A DNA stretch of 64,000 nt from positions 1,886,501 to 1,950,500 of the forward strand of contig CP003096.1 in assembly GCA_000233775.1 (NCBI GenBank), written 5' to 3'. Position numbers and translations under genes: made by a program. The notes beneath the pieces were generated by a model that was given only the letters and a program-made list of their open reading frames with translations, was not told the DNA's origin and made no database searches. This document shows positions 28,506-36,557 of the stretch, piece by piece; position 1 is the first letter of the stretch, and each line of letters starts with the position of its first letter. This DNA is from Thermovirga lienii DSM 17291. GTDB lineage: Bacteria; Synergistota; Synergistia; Synergistales; Thermovirgaceae.

Positions 28506-28562
28506 TGTCGACAGTCGCCATATGCCAAAACTAATTGTATTAATGTTAGAAATTTTTGTCAA
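28506..28562 (-). promoter_or_regulatory. Strong sigma-70-type promoter with downstream operator-like site
   Basis: On the minus strand TTGACA (28557-28562), a 17-bp spacer and TACAAT (28534-28539) form a near-consensus promoter for the catabolic cluster. At about +10 to +21 lies CGACTGTCGACA (28506-28517), sharing CTGTCGACAA with the site at 20287-20300. Its position between start site and ribosome site suits a repressor operator. No full-length regulator gene is nearby. Confidence 0.75.
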
Positions 28563-28692
28563 GCGTTGAAGCATTTCCTTTTTGTATGTTTACCTAACGA
28601 AGGTCTCCAATAATCAAATTTGCCATTTCAAACCTGCTGAAGTAAAATCTCTGCAACAAAACTCGTTGCCCGCTTACGTGGAGGGGATGGCC

Positions 28693-29787
28693 TTGGATTG
28701 GGATAAGAAAAACGAGATAGCAGAAATGAGGCAAAAAATTGACCAGCTTGACCAATCGCTCGCCCAAATACTGAAAGAACGCGTCGAGGCCGCACGGGCC
28801 ATCGGCAAGCTGAAAGGCAAACATCAAGTTCTGGATCCCATAAGGGAGCAGGAGGTCATTGACAGGACAGTCAAAATCTGCAGCGGGCTGGACCCCAAGG
28901 GCATAGAGGCCGTGATGAAAGAAGTAATATCCCTTTGTAGAGCTGTCCAGAAAAGGCCAACGGTGGCTTGCCTGGGGCCAGAAGGGTCCTTTTCTCAGCA
29001 AGCAGCCTACGCCTGCCTTGGAAGGAGCATCGACCTTGAATATCTTGAAGACATAGAAGGCATTTTCAGTGCCGTAGATAGAAAATCCACCTTATTTGGG
29101 ATCGTGCCGGTAGAAAATTCCATCGAAGGAGTGGTCTACAGCACCCTCGACGCCTTCTCCTCCTCCTCTTTAGATCTTTCAATTTCCATGGAAATAATGC
29201 TTCCAATAAACCATGTCCTGGCAAGTAAAAGCTCTACTTTGTCTCAAATAACAGAGGTACGTTCTCATCCTCAAGCTTTGGCCCAATGCAAGGGGTGGCT
29301 TTCCATGAACCTGCCTCAATGCCCCAGAAAAACGACTGCAAGCACCAGCGCTGCCGCCATGGAAGCGGCAAAGGACCAACGCCTTGCCGCCGTATGCACC
29401 TTGCTGGCTGCAGAGATAAACGGATTGAACGTATTGGCCAAAGATATCCAGGACCACCCTCATAACACCACCAGATTCTGGCTCATATCCAAAGGACAAA
29501 ACCCAACAAAACCCCTCAAAGGCATGAACAAGGCCTCTATCCTTTTCACCGTGGCTCACAAGCCTGGTTCGCTCTTTTACGCCCTCGAGCCGGTGAAGGA
29601 TGCAGGACTGAACATGATGTTCATCCAGTCCCGTCCCCTTACCAGCAACCCATTTGAGTACCTCTTCTTCGTGGATATAGAACTGGACCCCCAAGGCGAG
29701 AAAGCCCTGGAGGCCCTAAAAGAAATGGAGAAAAGATGTTTCAGCTTCAGGATCTTGGGGATATACCCCTCATTCAAAAGCCGCTGA
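28693..29787 (+). CDS. pheA: Bifunctional chorismate mutase/prephenate dehydratase (P-protein)
   Basis: About 364 residues in three parts. The chorismate mutase domain (AEMRQKIDQLDQSLAQILKER, residues ~8-85) is AroQ-type. The prephenate dehydratase domain has VACLGPEGSFSQQAAY, IVPVENSIEGVVYSTLDAF and the active-site HNTTRFWLIS. The C-terminal ACT domain (ILFTVAHKPGSLFYALEP, FIQSRP) senses phenylalanine. I favour the TTG at 28693, 8 nt after GGAGGGG; an ATG two codons earlier almost touches that site. It faces the trp operon, and the two 3' ends overlap by 18 bp. It makes phenylpyruvate from chorismate, the branch point shared with TrpE. Confidence 0.9.
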   Translation: MDWDKKNEIAEMRQKIDQLDQSLAQILKERVEAARAIGKLKGKHQVLDPIREQEVIDRTVKICSGLDPKGIEAVMKEVISLCRAVQKRPTVACLGPEGSFSQQAAYACLGRSIDLEYLEDIEGIFSAVDRKSTLFGIVPVENSIEGVVYSTLDAFSSSSLDLSISMEIMLPINHVLASKSSTLSQITEVRSHPQALAQCKGWLSMNLPQCPRKTTASTSAAAMEAAKDQRLAAVCTLLAAEINGLNVLAKDIQDHPHNTTRFWLISKGQNPTKPLKGMNKASILFTVAHKPGSLFYALEPVKDAGLNMMFIQSRPLTSNPFEYLFFVDIELDPQGEKALEALKEMEKRCFSFRILGIYPSFKSR

Positions 29788-30570
29788 GTCCAGTGCTTTC
29801 CTGAGGCTCGAAGTGAAGGCCCTGACCTTTTCTTCAAGGGCATGTACGTCCTTTTGGCTTTCCTCTATCAACCTGACCAAGGCACTCCCTACTACCACAC
29901 CGTCAGCCAGGACCGCGGCATCCTTGGCCTTCTTTTGATCGTCGATCCCAAACCCCAAGGCCAGAGGAATTTTTATGTGGCGCCTTACCCTTCCTATGTA
30001 CTCGTCCAGGTTCTTTGCCGGCCCCCTCTTGTCTCCGGTTATGCCAAACAAGGAGACACAGTACACAAACCCTCTGGCAAAGGTTGCCATCCTTGATATC
30101 CGTTCCTCCTGGGTATTTGGCGCGACCATCAATATTCCGTCCACTCCCTCGTCCTCCAGGGCCCTATAAAACGAAGGGTCTTCATCGAAAGGAAGGTCAG
30201 GGACTATGACACCTGCTACCCCTGCATCCTTTGCCTCGGAGGCAAAGCGCTGCAGGCCATACTGCAGAATTGGATTGTAGTATCCCATCAAAACCAGTGG
30301 AACCTTCACCCTTGAAGCATTTTCCCGAAGGGTCTTCAATACCCCTTCCAGGGTGACTCCCCTCTCCAGGGCTCGCTTGGAGGCCATCTGAATGATCGGC
30401 CCATCCGCCTGAGGGTCCGAAAAAGGAACGCCCACCTCCACTATGTCCGCTCCACTTTCCTGCAGCACCTCTATAAGACGCACCGTCTCCTCCAAGGAAG
30501 GATCACCAGCAGTAATGTAGGGTATCAATGCTTTCCTCTTGGCAAAAGCCTCCTGCAATCTCATCATCAT
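29770..30570 (-). CDS. trpA: Tryptophan synthase alpha subunit
   Basis: About 266 residues. The TIM-barrel active site has [21 protein letters not shown] (catalytic Glu and Asp), and [11 protein letters not shown] near the phosphate site. It cleaves indole-3-glycerol phosphate to indole, which is channelled to TrpB. The ATG at 30570 overlaps the trpB stop (ATGA), with AGGTGGTG upstream, so translation is coupled. Two more ATG codons follow at once (ATGATGATG), so the exact start is uncertain by two residues. It is the last gene of the operon and ends inside the 3' end of pheA. Confidence 0.95.
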   Translation of the reverse strand: MMMRLQEAFAKRKALIPYITAGDPSLEETVRLIEVLQESGADIVEVGVPFSDPQADGPIIQMASKRALERGVTLEGVLKTLRENASRVKVPLVLMGYYNPILQYGLQRFASEAKDAGVAGVIVPDLPFDEDPSFYRALEDEGVDGILMVAPNTQEERISRMATFARGFVYCVSLFGITGDKRGPAKNLDEYIGRVRRHIKIPLALGFGIDDQKKAKDAAVLADGVVVGSALVRLIEESQKDVHALEEKVRAFTSSLRKALDSAAFE

Positions 30571-31757
30571 ATGGAAACACCACCTTTCAGCAGATAAGGC
30601 CTCACTGAGGACATATCCTTGTCTCCCCTTCCCGAAAGGCACACCACAACCAAGGCATCCTCCCCCAAAAGGGGCGCCCTCTTTATGGCTTCAGCCAATG
30701 CATGGGAGCTTTCCAGAGCCGGGATTATCCCCTCAAGCTTGCTTAGAAGCTCAAAGGCCTCAAGAGCCTCATGGTCCGTGACAGAAGTGTACTCCACTCG
30801 CCCTTTCTCTTTGAGGTAACTGTGTTCCGGTCCTACACCGGGATAATCCAACCCCGCAGAAATCGAGTAAGCCACCTGCACCTGTCCATATGGATCCTGA
30901 AGCAAATAAGACTTACTTCCATGGAGAACTCCCACCTTGCCAGCAGTGAGAGTGCATGCGTGACGCCCTGTGAAAAGGCCCGCTCCTGCAGCCTCCACAC
31001 CTACCATCCCAACGTGCTCGTCCTCAAGAAAGGGATGGAAGAACCCTATTGAGTTGCTTCCTCCACCTACGCAAGCTATTAGTACATCGGGAAGCCTTCC
31101 CTCGGCCTCCAATATCTGAGACTTTGTCTCCTCGCCTATCACTCTCTGGAAATCTCTTACTATAGTGGGATAAGGATGAGGCCCTACTACCGACCCTATG
31201 ACATAATACGTGTCTTTGACGTTGGTTACCCAATCCCTTATCGCCTCGTTGGTGGCGTCCTTCAGCGTCTGGCTGCCTGAGGTTACTGGCACCACCTCTG
31301 CTCCCAAAAGCCTCATTTTCTCCACGTTCAACGCCTGGCGCTCCATGTCCTCGGCGCCCATATAAACGTGGCATTCAAGGCCCTCCCTGGCGGAGGCCGT
31401 GGCCACTGCAACTCCGTGCTGGCCCGCTCCGGTTTCAGCTATTATCCGCTTCTTGCCCATCCGTTTGGCCAAAAGGACCTGGCCCAAGGCGTTGTTTATC
31501 TTATGAGCCCCCGTGTGGTTCAAGTCCTCCCGTTTGAGATATACCCTTCGATCCAACCTTTCCGAGAGGCGTTCAGCAAAATAAAGAGGTGTGGGCCTGC
31601 CGCAGTAGGTTTTAAGGAGCCTTTTTAGCTCCTCATTGAAGGAACTGTCGCGCCTTACCTCTTGGTACATTTTCTCCAACTCATCCAGGGCTGGTATCAA
31701 GGTCTCAGGCACATACCGGCCACCGAAATCTCCAAAATACCCTCTTCTGTCACTCAT
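30567..31757 (-). CDS. trpB: Tryptophan synthase beta subunit
   Basis: A 396-residue PLP enzyme of the TrpB1 type. [19 protein letters not shown] near residue 80 contains the PLP lysine. [13 protein letters not shown] near residue 108 has the catalytic Glu, and [14 protein letters not shown] near residue 230 binds the PLP phosphate. The N-terminal [17 protein letters not shown] is typical of TrpB1 and contacts TrpA. It condenses indole with serine. It overlaps trpF by 8 bp upstream and trpA by 4 bp downstream. Confidence 0.97.
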   Translation of the reverse strand: MSDRRGYFGDFGGRYVPETLIPALDELEKMYQEVRRDSSFNEELKRLLKTYCGRPTPLYFAERLSERLDRRVYLKREDLNHTGAHKINNALGQVLLAKRMGKKRIIAETGAGQHGVAVATASAREGLECHVYMGAEDMERQALNVEKMRLLGAEVVPVTSGSQTLKDATNEAIRDWVTNVKDTYYVIGSVVGPHPYPTIVRDFQRVIGEETKSQILEAEGRLPDVLIACVGGGSNSIGFFHPFLEDEHVGMVGVEAAGAGLFTGRHACTLTAGKVGVLHGSKSYLLQDPYGQVQVAYSISAGLDYPGVGPEHSYLKEKGRVEYTSVTDHEALEAFELLSKLEGIIPALESSHALAEAIKRAPLLGEDALVVVCLSGRGDKDMSSVRPYLLKGGVSI

Positions 31758-32391
31758 CTTTTCTCCCCTCCATCTTAGTCAACTGGTAGCTTCTTATAAT
31801 CCTTATCGTCTCTTCCATGAGACGGTGGTCCTTAACACCTGGAGATATCTCCAGTCGGCTGTTCAAGTCCACGCCGCAGGGTTTTACTTTTTCAATAGCA
31901 TTCAATACGTTCCCCGGTCCAAGTCCCCCTGCCAAAATAAAGGGTTTCCTCATCCTTTCGTGCTCGACTCTTTCCCAACGAAAGGGCTTTCCCGTCCCTC
32001 CTGCTTTGGCTTTTGCTGAGTCCAACAGAAAAAAATCTGCAACGTTCCTGTATTTCTCAAAATCCGCTCTTTCTCCCTCAGCAAAGGAAAAGGCCTTTAT
32101 CACCTTCACTGGCAATCCCTCAAGAAGGCTTGGATCTTCCTTTCCGTGAAATTGGATGGCGTCAAAAATACCGCAGGAAATCACTTTCATTAAAAATGTT
32201 TCCTCGGGATCCGCCACCACGGCCACTACGCTCACGAAAGGAAAGACACCCTCGGTCAAACGCCTTGCATCGTCAAGGGTTACCTGCCTTGGGCTGGGGG
32301 CTAGAATAAAACCCAAAGCGTCGAACCCAAGCTCCAGGGCCTTCAAAACGTCCTCTTTTCTTTTCAACCCGCAAAGCTTGACTCTCACCAT
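31750..32391 (-). CDS. trpF: Phosphoribosylanthranilate isomerase
   Basis: 213 residues. [28 protein letters not shown] begins the TIM barrel and carries the catalytic Cys. The catalytic Asp is in [21 protein letters not shown], followed by [12 protein letters not shown] and [20 protein letters not shown]. It performs the Amadori rearrangement of phosphoribosylanthranilate. It is a separate gene here and not fused to trpC. It lies 2 bp from trpC and overlaps trpB. Confidence 0.95.
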   Translation of the reverse strand: MVRVKLCGLKRKEDVLKALELGFDALGFILAPSPRQVTLDDARRLTEGVFPFVSVVAVVADPEETFLMKVISCGIFDAIQFHGKEDPSLLEGLPVKVIKAFSFAEGERADFEKYRNVADFFLLDSAKAKAGGTGKPFRWERVEHERMRKPFILAGGLGPGNVLNAIEKVKPCGVDLNSRLEISPGVKDHRLMEETIRIIRSYQLTKMEGRKDE

Positions 32392-32393
32392 GG

Positions 32394-33146
32394 CTATCGG
32401 GTCCTTTCCACTATTTCCCTTATCCTGTCCTGGGGGTCTTGGGCCTCCACAAGATAAGTCCCCACCAAAAGGGCATCCACGCCGCAGCTTGCCAAAAAGA
32501 GAGCATCTTCCAGGGAGGAAATCCCGCTTTCTGAGACCATTTTTCGCTTCAGGGGATTCTCAAGCTTTCGCGCCAAATCCATCATCCTTTGAGTCACCCT
32601 AAGATCTATGGAAAAGTCCTTTAGGTTTCTGTTGTTGATTCCTATTATTCTCGCAGGAGTGTCCATGGCTCTTTTCAATTCATCGGGGGTATGAACCTCC
32701 AACAAAACTTCAAGGCCCAGCTCCAGCGCCTTTTCCACCATCATGGAAAGCTTTTTCCCCTCTAAAAGGGAAGCTATAAGAAGCACGGCATCAGCTCCCA
32801 AAAACAAGCTCTCGTAAAGTTGAAGGGGATCTATTATGAAATCCTTCCGCAGAAGGGGAACGGGAGAAATGGCACTCAGCTGTCTCAAGGTCTCGTTAGA
32901 ACCTCCAAAGAAGTTCCCTTCAGTTACCACCGATACCGCCACAGCCCCTCCCTCCACGTACTTTTGGAACCTGGCTTCGGGCGTTAAAGTCCTTTCTATG
33001 ACTCCCCTGCTGGGAGATGCCTTTTTGATCTCCGCTATGACCGCAAGCCCCCTGGCAGACGAAATGGCTTCTTTCAAAGAACGGCGAGGAGCTTTCATCC
33101 TCTTAATCTCAGCCTTTTTGGCTTCCACTATTCTTGAAAGGGTCAT
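32394..33146 (-). CDS. trpC: Indole-3-glycerol phosphate synthase
   Basis: 250 residues. VIAEIKKASPSRGVI near residue 37 holds the catalytic Lys and phosphate-site residues. VTEGNFFGGSNETL, PLLRKDFIIDPLQLYES and ARIIGINNRNLKDFSIDL are the other family motifs, with VSESGI near the C-terminus. It decarboxylates and closes the ring of CdRP to give IGP, the substrate of TrpA. The start overlaps the trpD stop by 4 bp. Confidence 0.96.
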   Translation of the reverse strand: MTLSRIVEAKKAEIKRMKAPRRSLKEAISSARGLAVIAEIKKASPSRGVIERTLTPEARFQKYVEGGAVAVSVVTEGNFFGGSNETLRQLSAISPVPLLRKDFIIDPLQLYESLFLGADAVLLIASLLEGKKLSMMVEKALELGLEVLLEVHTPDELKRAMDTPARIIGINNRNLKDFSIDLRVTQRMMDLARKLENPLKRKMVSESGISSLEDALFLASCGVDALLVGTYLVEAQDPQDRIREIVERTR

Positions 33147-34171
33147 ATGGCTTCCTCCCTTCTCGCTTCCCTCGTAAAGGCCCTGAGTTCAAAAAGAAGC
33201 TTATATGCCTTTCCGTTTGAGATTACGTCTCTGGCCAAGAACGCTCCCTCCCTCAAAGAGGGGGTTACTCCGGCCGTGAAGAAAGCCGCTGCCGCATTGA
33301 ACACCACAGCCTCCACCAGGGGACCTCCTTCTCCTCTCAGCACACCTTCCATGAGGGCGGCGTTTCCTTTGGCATCCTGGCCAGCAAGAAGGTCGTTGCT
33401 CTTTTTCTCAAGCCCTACATCTTCTGGTCCTATCTCCCCTTCTTCCAATCTCCCTCGCTCTACGAAGCAAACCTTGTTGGGTCCTTCAAGGGAAAATTCA
33501 TCTATGTTACCAAAGCCGCAGACCACCAGAGCTCTCTCCACACCCAACCCCGCAAGGGCCTCGGCCATGGGCCTCACCAGGTGGGGTGAATAAACACCTA
33601 AAACCTGAAACCTAACCCTGGCGGGGTTCGTGAGAGGCCCTAATATGTTAAATATGGTTCTGACTCCCAAGGCCTTCCTTATCGGAGCTACGTTCCTCAT
33701 AGCCTCATGAAAGTAGGGAGCATAGATGAACCCGAAGTTGGTCCTTTCTATGCATTGAGCCACCAAGGATGGATCATCAAAAATGCCCACTCCAAGCTCC
33801 TCCAGCACATCCGCACTCCCGCACTTGCTTGAAATGGCCCTGTTGCCGTGCTTCGCAACAGCTACCCCCCCTGCTGCCGTCACCAAAGCCGCTGCGGTGG
33901 ATATATTGAAGGTTCCCTTTCCATCCCCGCCAGTGCCCACTATGTCTATCAGGATCTCTTTTTTTACATTCAGGCCTTTGGCCTTTCCTCTCATCACCTC
34001 CGCAGCGGCCCTTATCTCCTCTGGGGTCTCCCCCTTGACCCGCAAGGCCGCAAGGAACGCCGCTACCTGTATTGGAGGTGCCGCTCCCTCCATTATGGCG
34101 TCCATGACGTCCTTCATCTCCAAGTAGTCGAGGTTTTTCCTCTCCAAAACCTTCTCAATGGTCATCTTCAT
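33143..34171 (-). CDS. trpD: Anthranilate phosphoribosyltransferase
   Basis: 342 residues. The nucleoside-phosphate-binding motif is DIVGTGGDGKGTFNISTAAALV near residue 75, with KHGNRAISSKCGSADVLEELG after it and FGFIYAPYFHEAMRNVAPIRKALGVRTIFNILGPLTNPA in the middle. It joins anthranilate to PRPP. It is not fused to TrpG, although trpG overlaps it by 4 bp. No anomalies. Confidence 0.96.
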   Translation of the reverse strand: MKMTIEKVLERKNLDYLEMKDVMDAIMEGAAPPIQVAAFLAALRVKGETPEEIRAAAEVMRGKAKGLNVKKEILIDIVGTGGDGKGTFNISTAAALVTAAGGVAVAKHGNRAISSKCGSADVLEELGVGIFDDPSLVAQCIERTNFGFIYAPYFHEAMRNVAPIRKALGVRTIFNILGPLTNPARVRFQVLGVYSPHLVRPMAEALAGLGVERALVVCGFGNIDEFSLEGPNKVCFVERGRLEEGEIGPEDVGLEKKSNDLLAGQDAKGNAALMEGVLRGEGGPLVEAVVFNAAAAFFTAGVTPSLREGAFLARDVISNGKAYKLLFELRAFTREARREEAI

Positions 34172-34764
34172 CTCTGCTCAGCTCCTCTTCTCAGATGTTC
34201 TTTTGCTATCTTGTGAAAATTCCTCAATATCTTCTCTCCGTGATCGGTCATGATTGATTCAGGGTGAAACTGAACGCCGTACACCGGAAAGGATGTGTGC
34301 TGAATGGCCATTATGGTACCGTCCAAGGTGGTTGCTACGACCTTCAGTTCCCTGGGCAGGGAGGTCTCTTCAACCACAAGGGAATGGTACCTGGTAGCCC
34401 TGAAGGGAGATGGAAGGCCCTCCAATACTCCTTCTCCGCGGTGGTATATCTCCGAGGTCTTTCCGTGGAAGGGTACCTCTCCCCTTATTACCCTACCGCC
34501 AAAGACCTCTGCTATGGCCTGGTGTCCCAAGCACACACCCAGGATGGGTATAACTCCTGCAAAAGCCCTTATTACTTCCTTGGATATCCCCGATTCATCA
34601 GGGGTCCCCGGACCGGGAGAGATAACTATGCCGTCCGGTTGAATATCCTTTATTTCCTCGCATTGAATTTCATCGTTTCTATAAGTCCGTACAGTATCTA
34701 TTAGGGAAAGGTACTGCACCAGGTTGTAGGTAAAGGAATCGTAGTTGTCTATGACCAAAATCAC
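34168..34764 (-). CDS. trpG: Anthranilate synthase component II (glutamine amidotransferase)
   Basis: 198 residues of a class I amidotransferase. The catalytic Cys is in PILGVCLGHQAIAEVFGG near residue 80, and the His and Glu in VYGVQFHPESIMTDHG near residue 172. ISPGPGTPDESGISKEV forms the oxyanion loop. It supplies ammonia to TrpE and may also serve PabA's role, since no separate pabA is visible here. Its start directly abuts the trpE stop. Confidence 0.95.
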   Translation of the reverse strand: MILVIDNYDSFTYNLVQYLSLIDTVRTYRNDEIQCEEIKDIQPDGIVISPGPGTPDESGISKEVIRAFAGVIPILGVCLGHQAIAEVFGGRVIRGEVPFHGKTSEIYHRGEGVLEGLPSPFRATRYHSLVVEETSLPRELKVVATTLDGTIMAIQHTSFPVYGVQFHPESIMTDHGEKILRNFHKIAKEHLRRGAEQR

Positions 34765-36288
34765 CTAGGCCACCCCCTTTGTTCTTTGGCCTTCCAGTAT
34801 CTTGATTAGGGCCTTGGCCTTGTTCTTGGTCTCCTCGTACTCCCTCTCAGGCAATGAATCGTAGACTATGCCTGCACCAGCCTGAACGTGCAGCCTTTCT
34901 CCCTCCTGAAGAAACGTCCTTATGGCAATGCACATGTCCATGTCTTGGCCAAATCCTATATATCCCACTGCTCCGGCATAGGGCCCCCTGGCTTCAGGCT
35001 CCAGCTCCTCTATGATCTCCATGGCCTTGATCTTGGGAGCTCCGGATACGGTCCCAGCGGGGAAAGCGCTCTTCAGGATCTCGAGGGGAAAGCAGTCCTC
35101 TCGCTTGATGCCTTCCACGTTGGAGACGATGTGCATTACCTTGGAGTACTTCTCTATCCCCATAAGCTCCGTTACCTTGACCGTCCCAGGCACACAGACC
35201 CTTCCCAAGTCGTTCCTGGCAAGATCCACCAGCATCAGATGTTCTGCCCTCTCCTTCTCATCGGACAGAAGGTCATCTTCCAAGTGCCTGTCCTCAGTGG
35301 GACACCTTCCTCTCCTCCTGGTTCCAGCCAAGGGCCTTGTGGTGGCTTTGCTGCCCTCAACTCGGACCAAGACCTCCGGCGAAGAGCCAATTAGCCTAAA
35401 GTCCTTTAAATCCAGCAGAAACATGTAAGGGGAGGGGTTGGCCGACTTCAATGCCTGATAAAGAGTCAAAGGGTTAACCTTCGCCTGGGCGGTGAACCTT
35501 TGGGATAGGACCACCTGACATATATCTCCAGAACGTATTCTCTCCTTTGCCTCCTCCACCATGGAAAGGAAGCAAGATTCGGTCATGTTAGAACGAAACG
35601 TTGCCGCTATCTCCGTAGGGTCATCAAACTCCATGGGAAACTTTGGCTCCGAGATCTTTCTTTCGAGTTCCTCCAGCGAAAGTAGTCCTTCATCGTAGAG
35701 GGTCTTTTTTTCTGCTGAAGTCGCTCCTTCTGGGATCCTAACCGTCTCTATCAAGAAGATCCTTTCATATAGGTGGTCTATGGCCACCACGGAACGAAAA
35801 GCTATCATCATAGCTTCCGGGAATGGGCTTTCCTTCAGTTTCCTTTCGGGATCCTGATGGAAAAGTTTCTCCCAGTGCTGAACCATTTCATAACCCAAAT
35901 AGCCCGCAAGACCTCCTGGGAAGGGGGGTAGGCCCTCGAAAAGCTCGTTTTTATGGCTTGATATATACTCCTCAATAGCTTTGTCGAACAGCTCCGGCCC
36001 GCCACTTCGCAACAGATTACCTTTAGGCCCCTTCTCCCTGAACGTGCCTTTAGCCAAGGCGAAAACCCGTTCTGGCCTTGATGCCACGAAGGAGAACCTT
36101 CCCTCGTGGGGCCTTGAAATTCCGCTCTCGAAAAGGAGGGAAAAGTTCCCTTTTCCAGCGACCCGGCGGTATATATCAAAAGGACTGTTTCTTCCGAGGG
36201 GCATTTCCCTCACCAGGGGCACTGCATTGAAACAATGGCTATACTTTTCAAATTCCACAAAACTGACCTCTTTTCTCAAACTCTTCAT
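34765..36288 (-). CDS. trpE: Anthranilate synthase component I
   Basis: About 507 residues. The start at 36288 has GAGGT right before it and AGGAGG 9 nt upstream. The in-frame extension to 36348 runs into the attenuator hairpin and is rejected. The N-terminal domain has FSLLFESG, close to the LLES element that binds feedback tryptophan. The chorismate-binding domain shows DICQVVLSQRF, LIGSSPEVLVRVEG, RPLAGTRRRGR and SGAPKIKAMEIIEELEP, with GYIGFGQDMDMCIAIRT near the end. It makes anthranilate with TrpG. It is controlled by the leader at 36329-36532. Confidence 0.96.
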   Translation of the reverse strand: MKSLRKEVSFVEFEKYSHCFNAVPLVREMPLGRNSPFDIYRRVAGKGNFSLLFESGISRPHEGRFSFVASRPERVFALAKGTFREKGPKGNLLRSGGPELFDKAIEEYISSHKNELFEGLPPFPGGLAGYLGYEMVQHWEKLFHQDPERKLKESPFPEAMMIAFRSVVAIDHLYERIFLIETVRIPEGATSAEKKTLYDEGLLSLEELERKISEPKFPMEFDDPTEIAATFRSNMTESCFLSMVEEAKERIRSGDICQVVLSQRFTAQAKVNPLTLYQALKSANPSPYMFLLDLKDFRLIGSSPEVLVRVEGSKATTRPLAGTRRRGRCPTEDRHLEDDLLSDEKERAEHLMLVDLARNDLGRVCVPGTVKVTELMGIEKYSKVMHIVSNVEGIKREDCFPLEILKSAFPAGTVSGAPKIKAMEIIEELEPEARGPYAGAVGYIGFGQDMDMCIAIRTFLQEGERLHVQAGAGIVYDSLPEREYEETKNKAKALIKILEGQRTKGVA

Positions 36289-36328
36289 ACCTCGTCTACC
36301 TCCTTTTTCTCCCCTTGACTTCAAAATA

Positions 36329-36437
36329 AGAGGGGAGAGGCTCTTCAAGGCCTCTCCCCTCTTTGATTACAGCTAAAACTCAAGCAAAACAAAAGGGCCT
36401 TGAAGAGAATCCCAAAAGGGATCCGCCTCCAAGGCCC
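36329..36437 (-). promoter_or_regulatory. trp attenuator (terminator, antiterminator, anti-antiterminator)
   Basis: On the minus strand three mutually exclusive pairings can be read. The terminator is a perfect 13-bp stem, AGAGGGGAGAGGC with its complement (36329-36362), followed by TTATTTT. Its 5' arm and loop contain GGCCTTGAAGAG (36341-36352), which pairs perfectly with CTCTTCAAGGCC (36396-36407) to form the antiterminator. That segment's GGCC part can instead pair with GGGCCTTGG (36429-36437) further upstream. The arrangement sits just after the leader peptide stop, as ribosome-stalling attenuation requires. Confidence 0.92.
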
Positions 36438-36451
36438 TAAGCTCTATTTAT

Positions 36452-36532
36452 TTACATCGCTTCAGGCTCTTGGGGGCAGACCGCGAAAGTCTGCCACCAC
36501 CAATTGCGTAACGATGCTTTTTTAATGCTCAA
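36452..36532 (-). CDS. trpL: trp leader peptide with three tandem Trp codons
   Basis: A 26-codon frame starting with TTG at 36532, 8 nt after GGAGG. It reads (M)SIKKASLRNWWWQTFAV and ends CPQEPEAM. The TGG TGG TGG run is at 36494-36502. Stalling at these codons when charged Trp-tRNA is scarce would leave segment 36395-36407 free to form the antiterminator. The peptide gene begins 26 bp after the chemoreceptor stop codon. The trp promoter must therefore lie within that gene's 3' end, or trp is partly read through from it. Confidence 0.88.
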   Translation of the reverse strand: MSIKKASLRNWWWQTFAVCPQEPEAM

Positions 36533-36557
36533 CTATCTTTCCTCCTGCAAAATGATT

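Noticed and set aside
36289-36348. Longer N-terminus for TrpE
   Set aside because: It overlaps the attenuator hairpin, whereas the start at 36288 has its own ribosome site.
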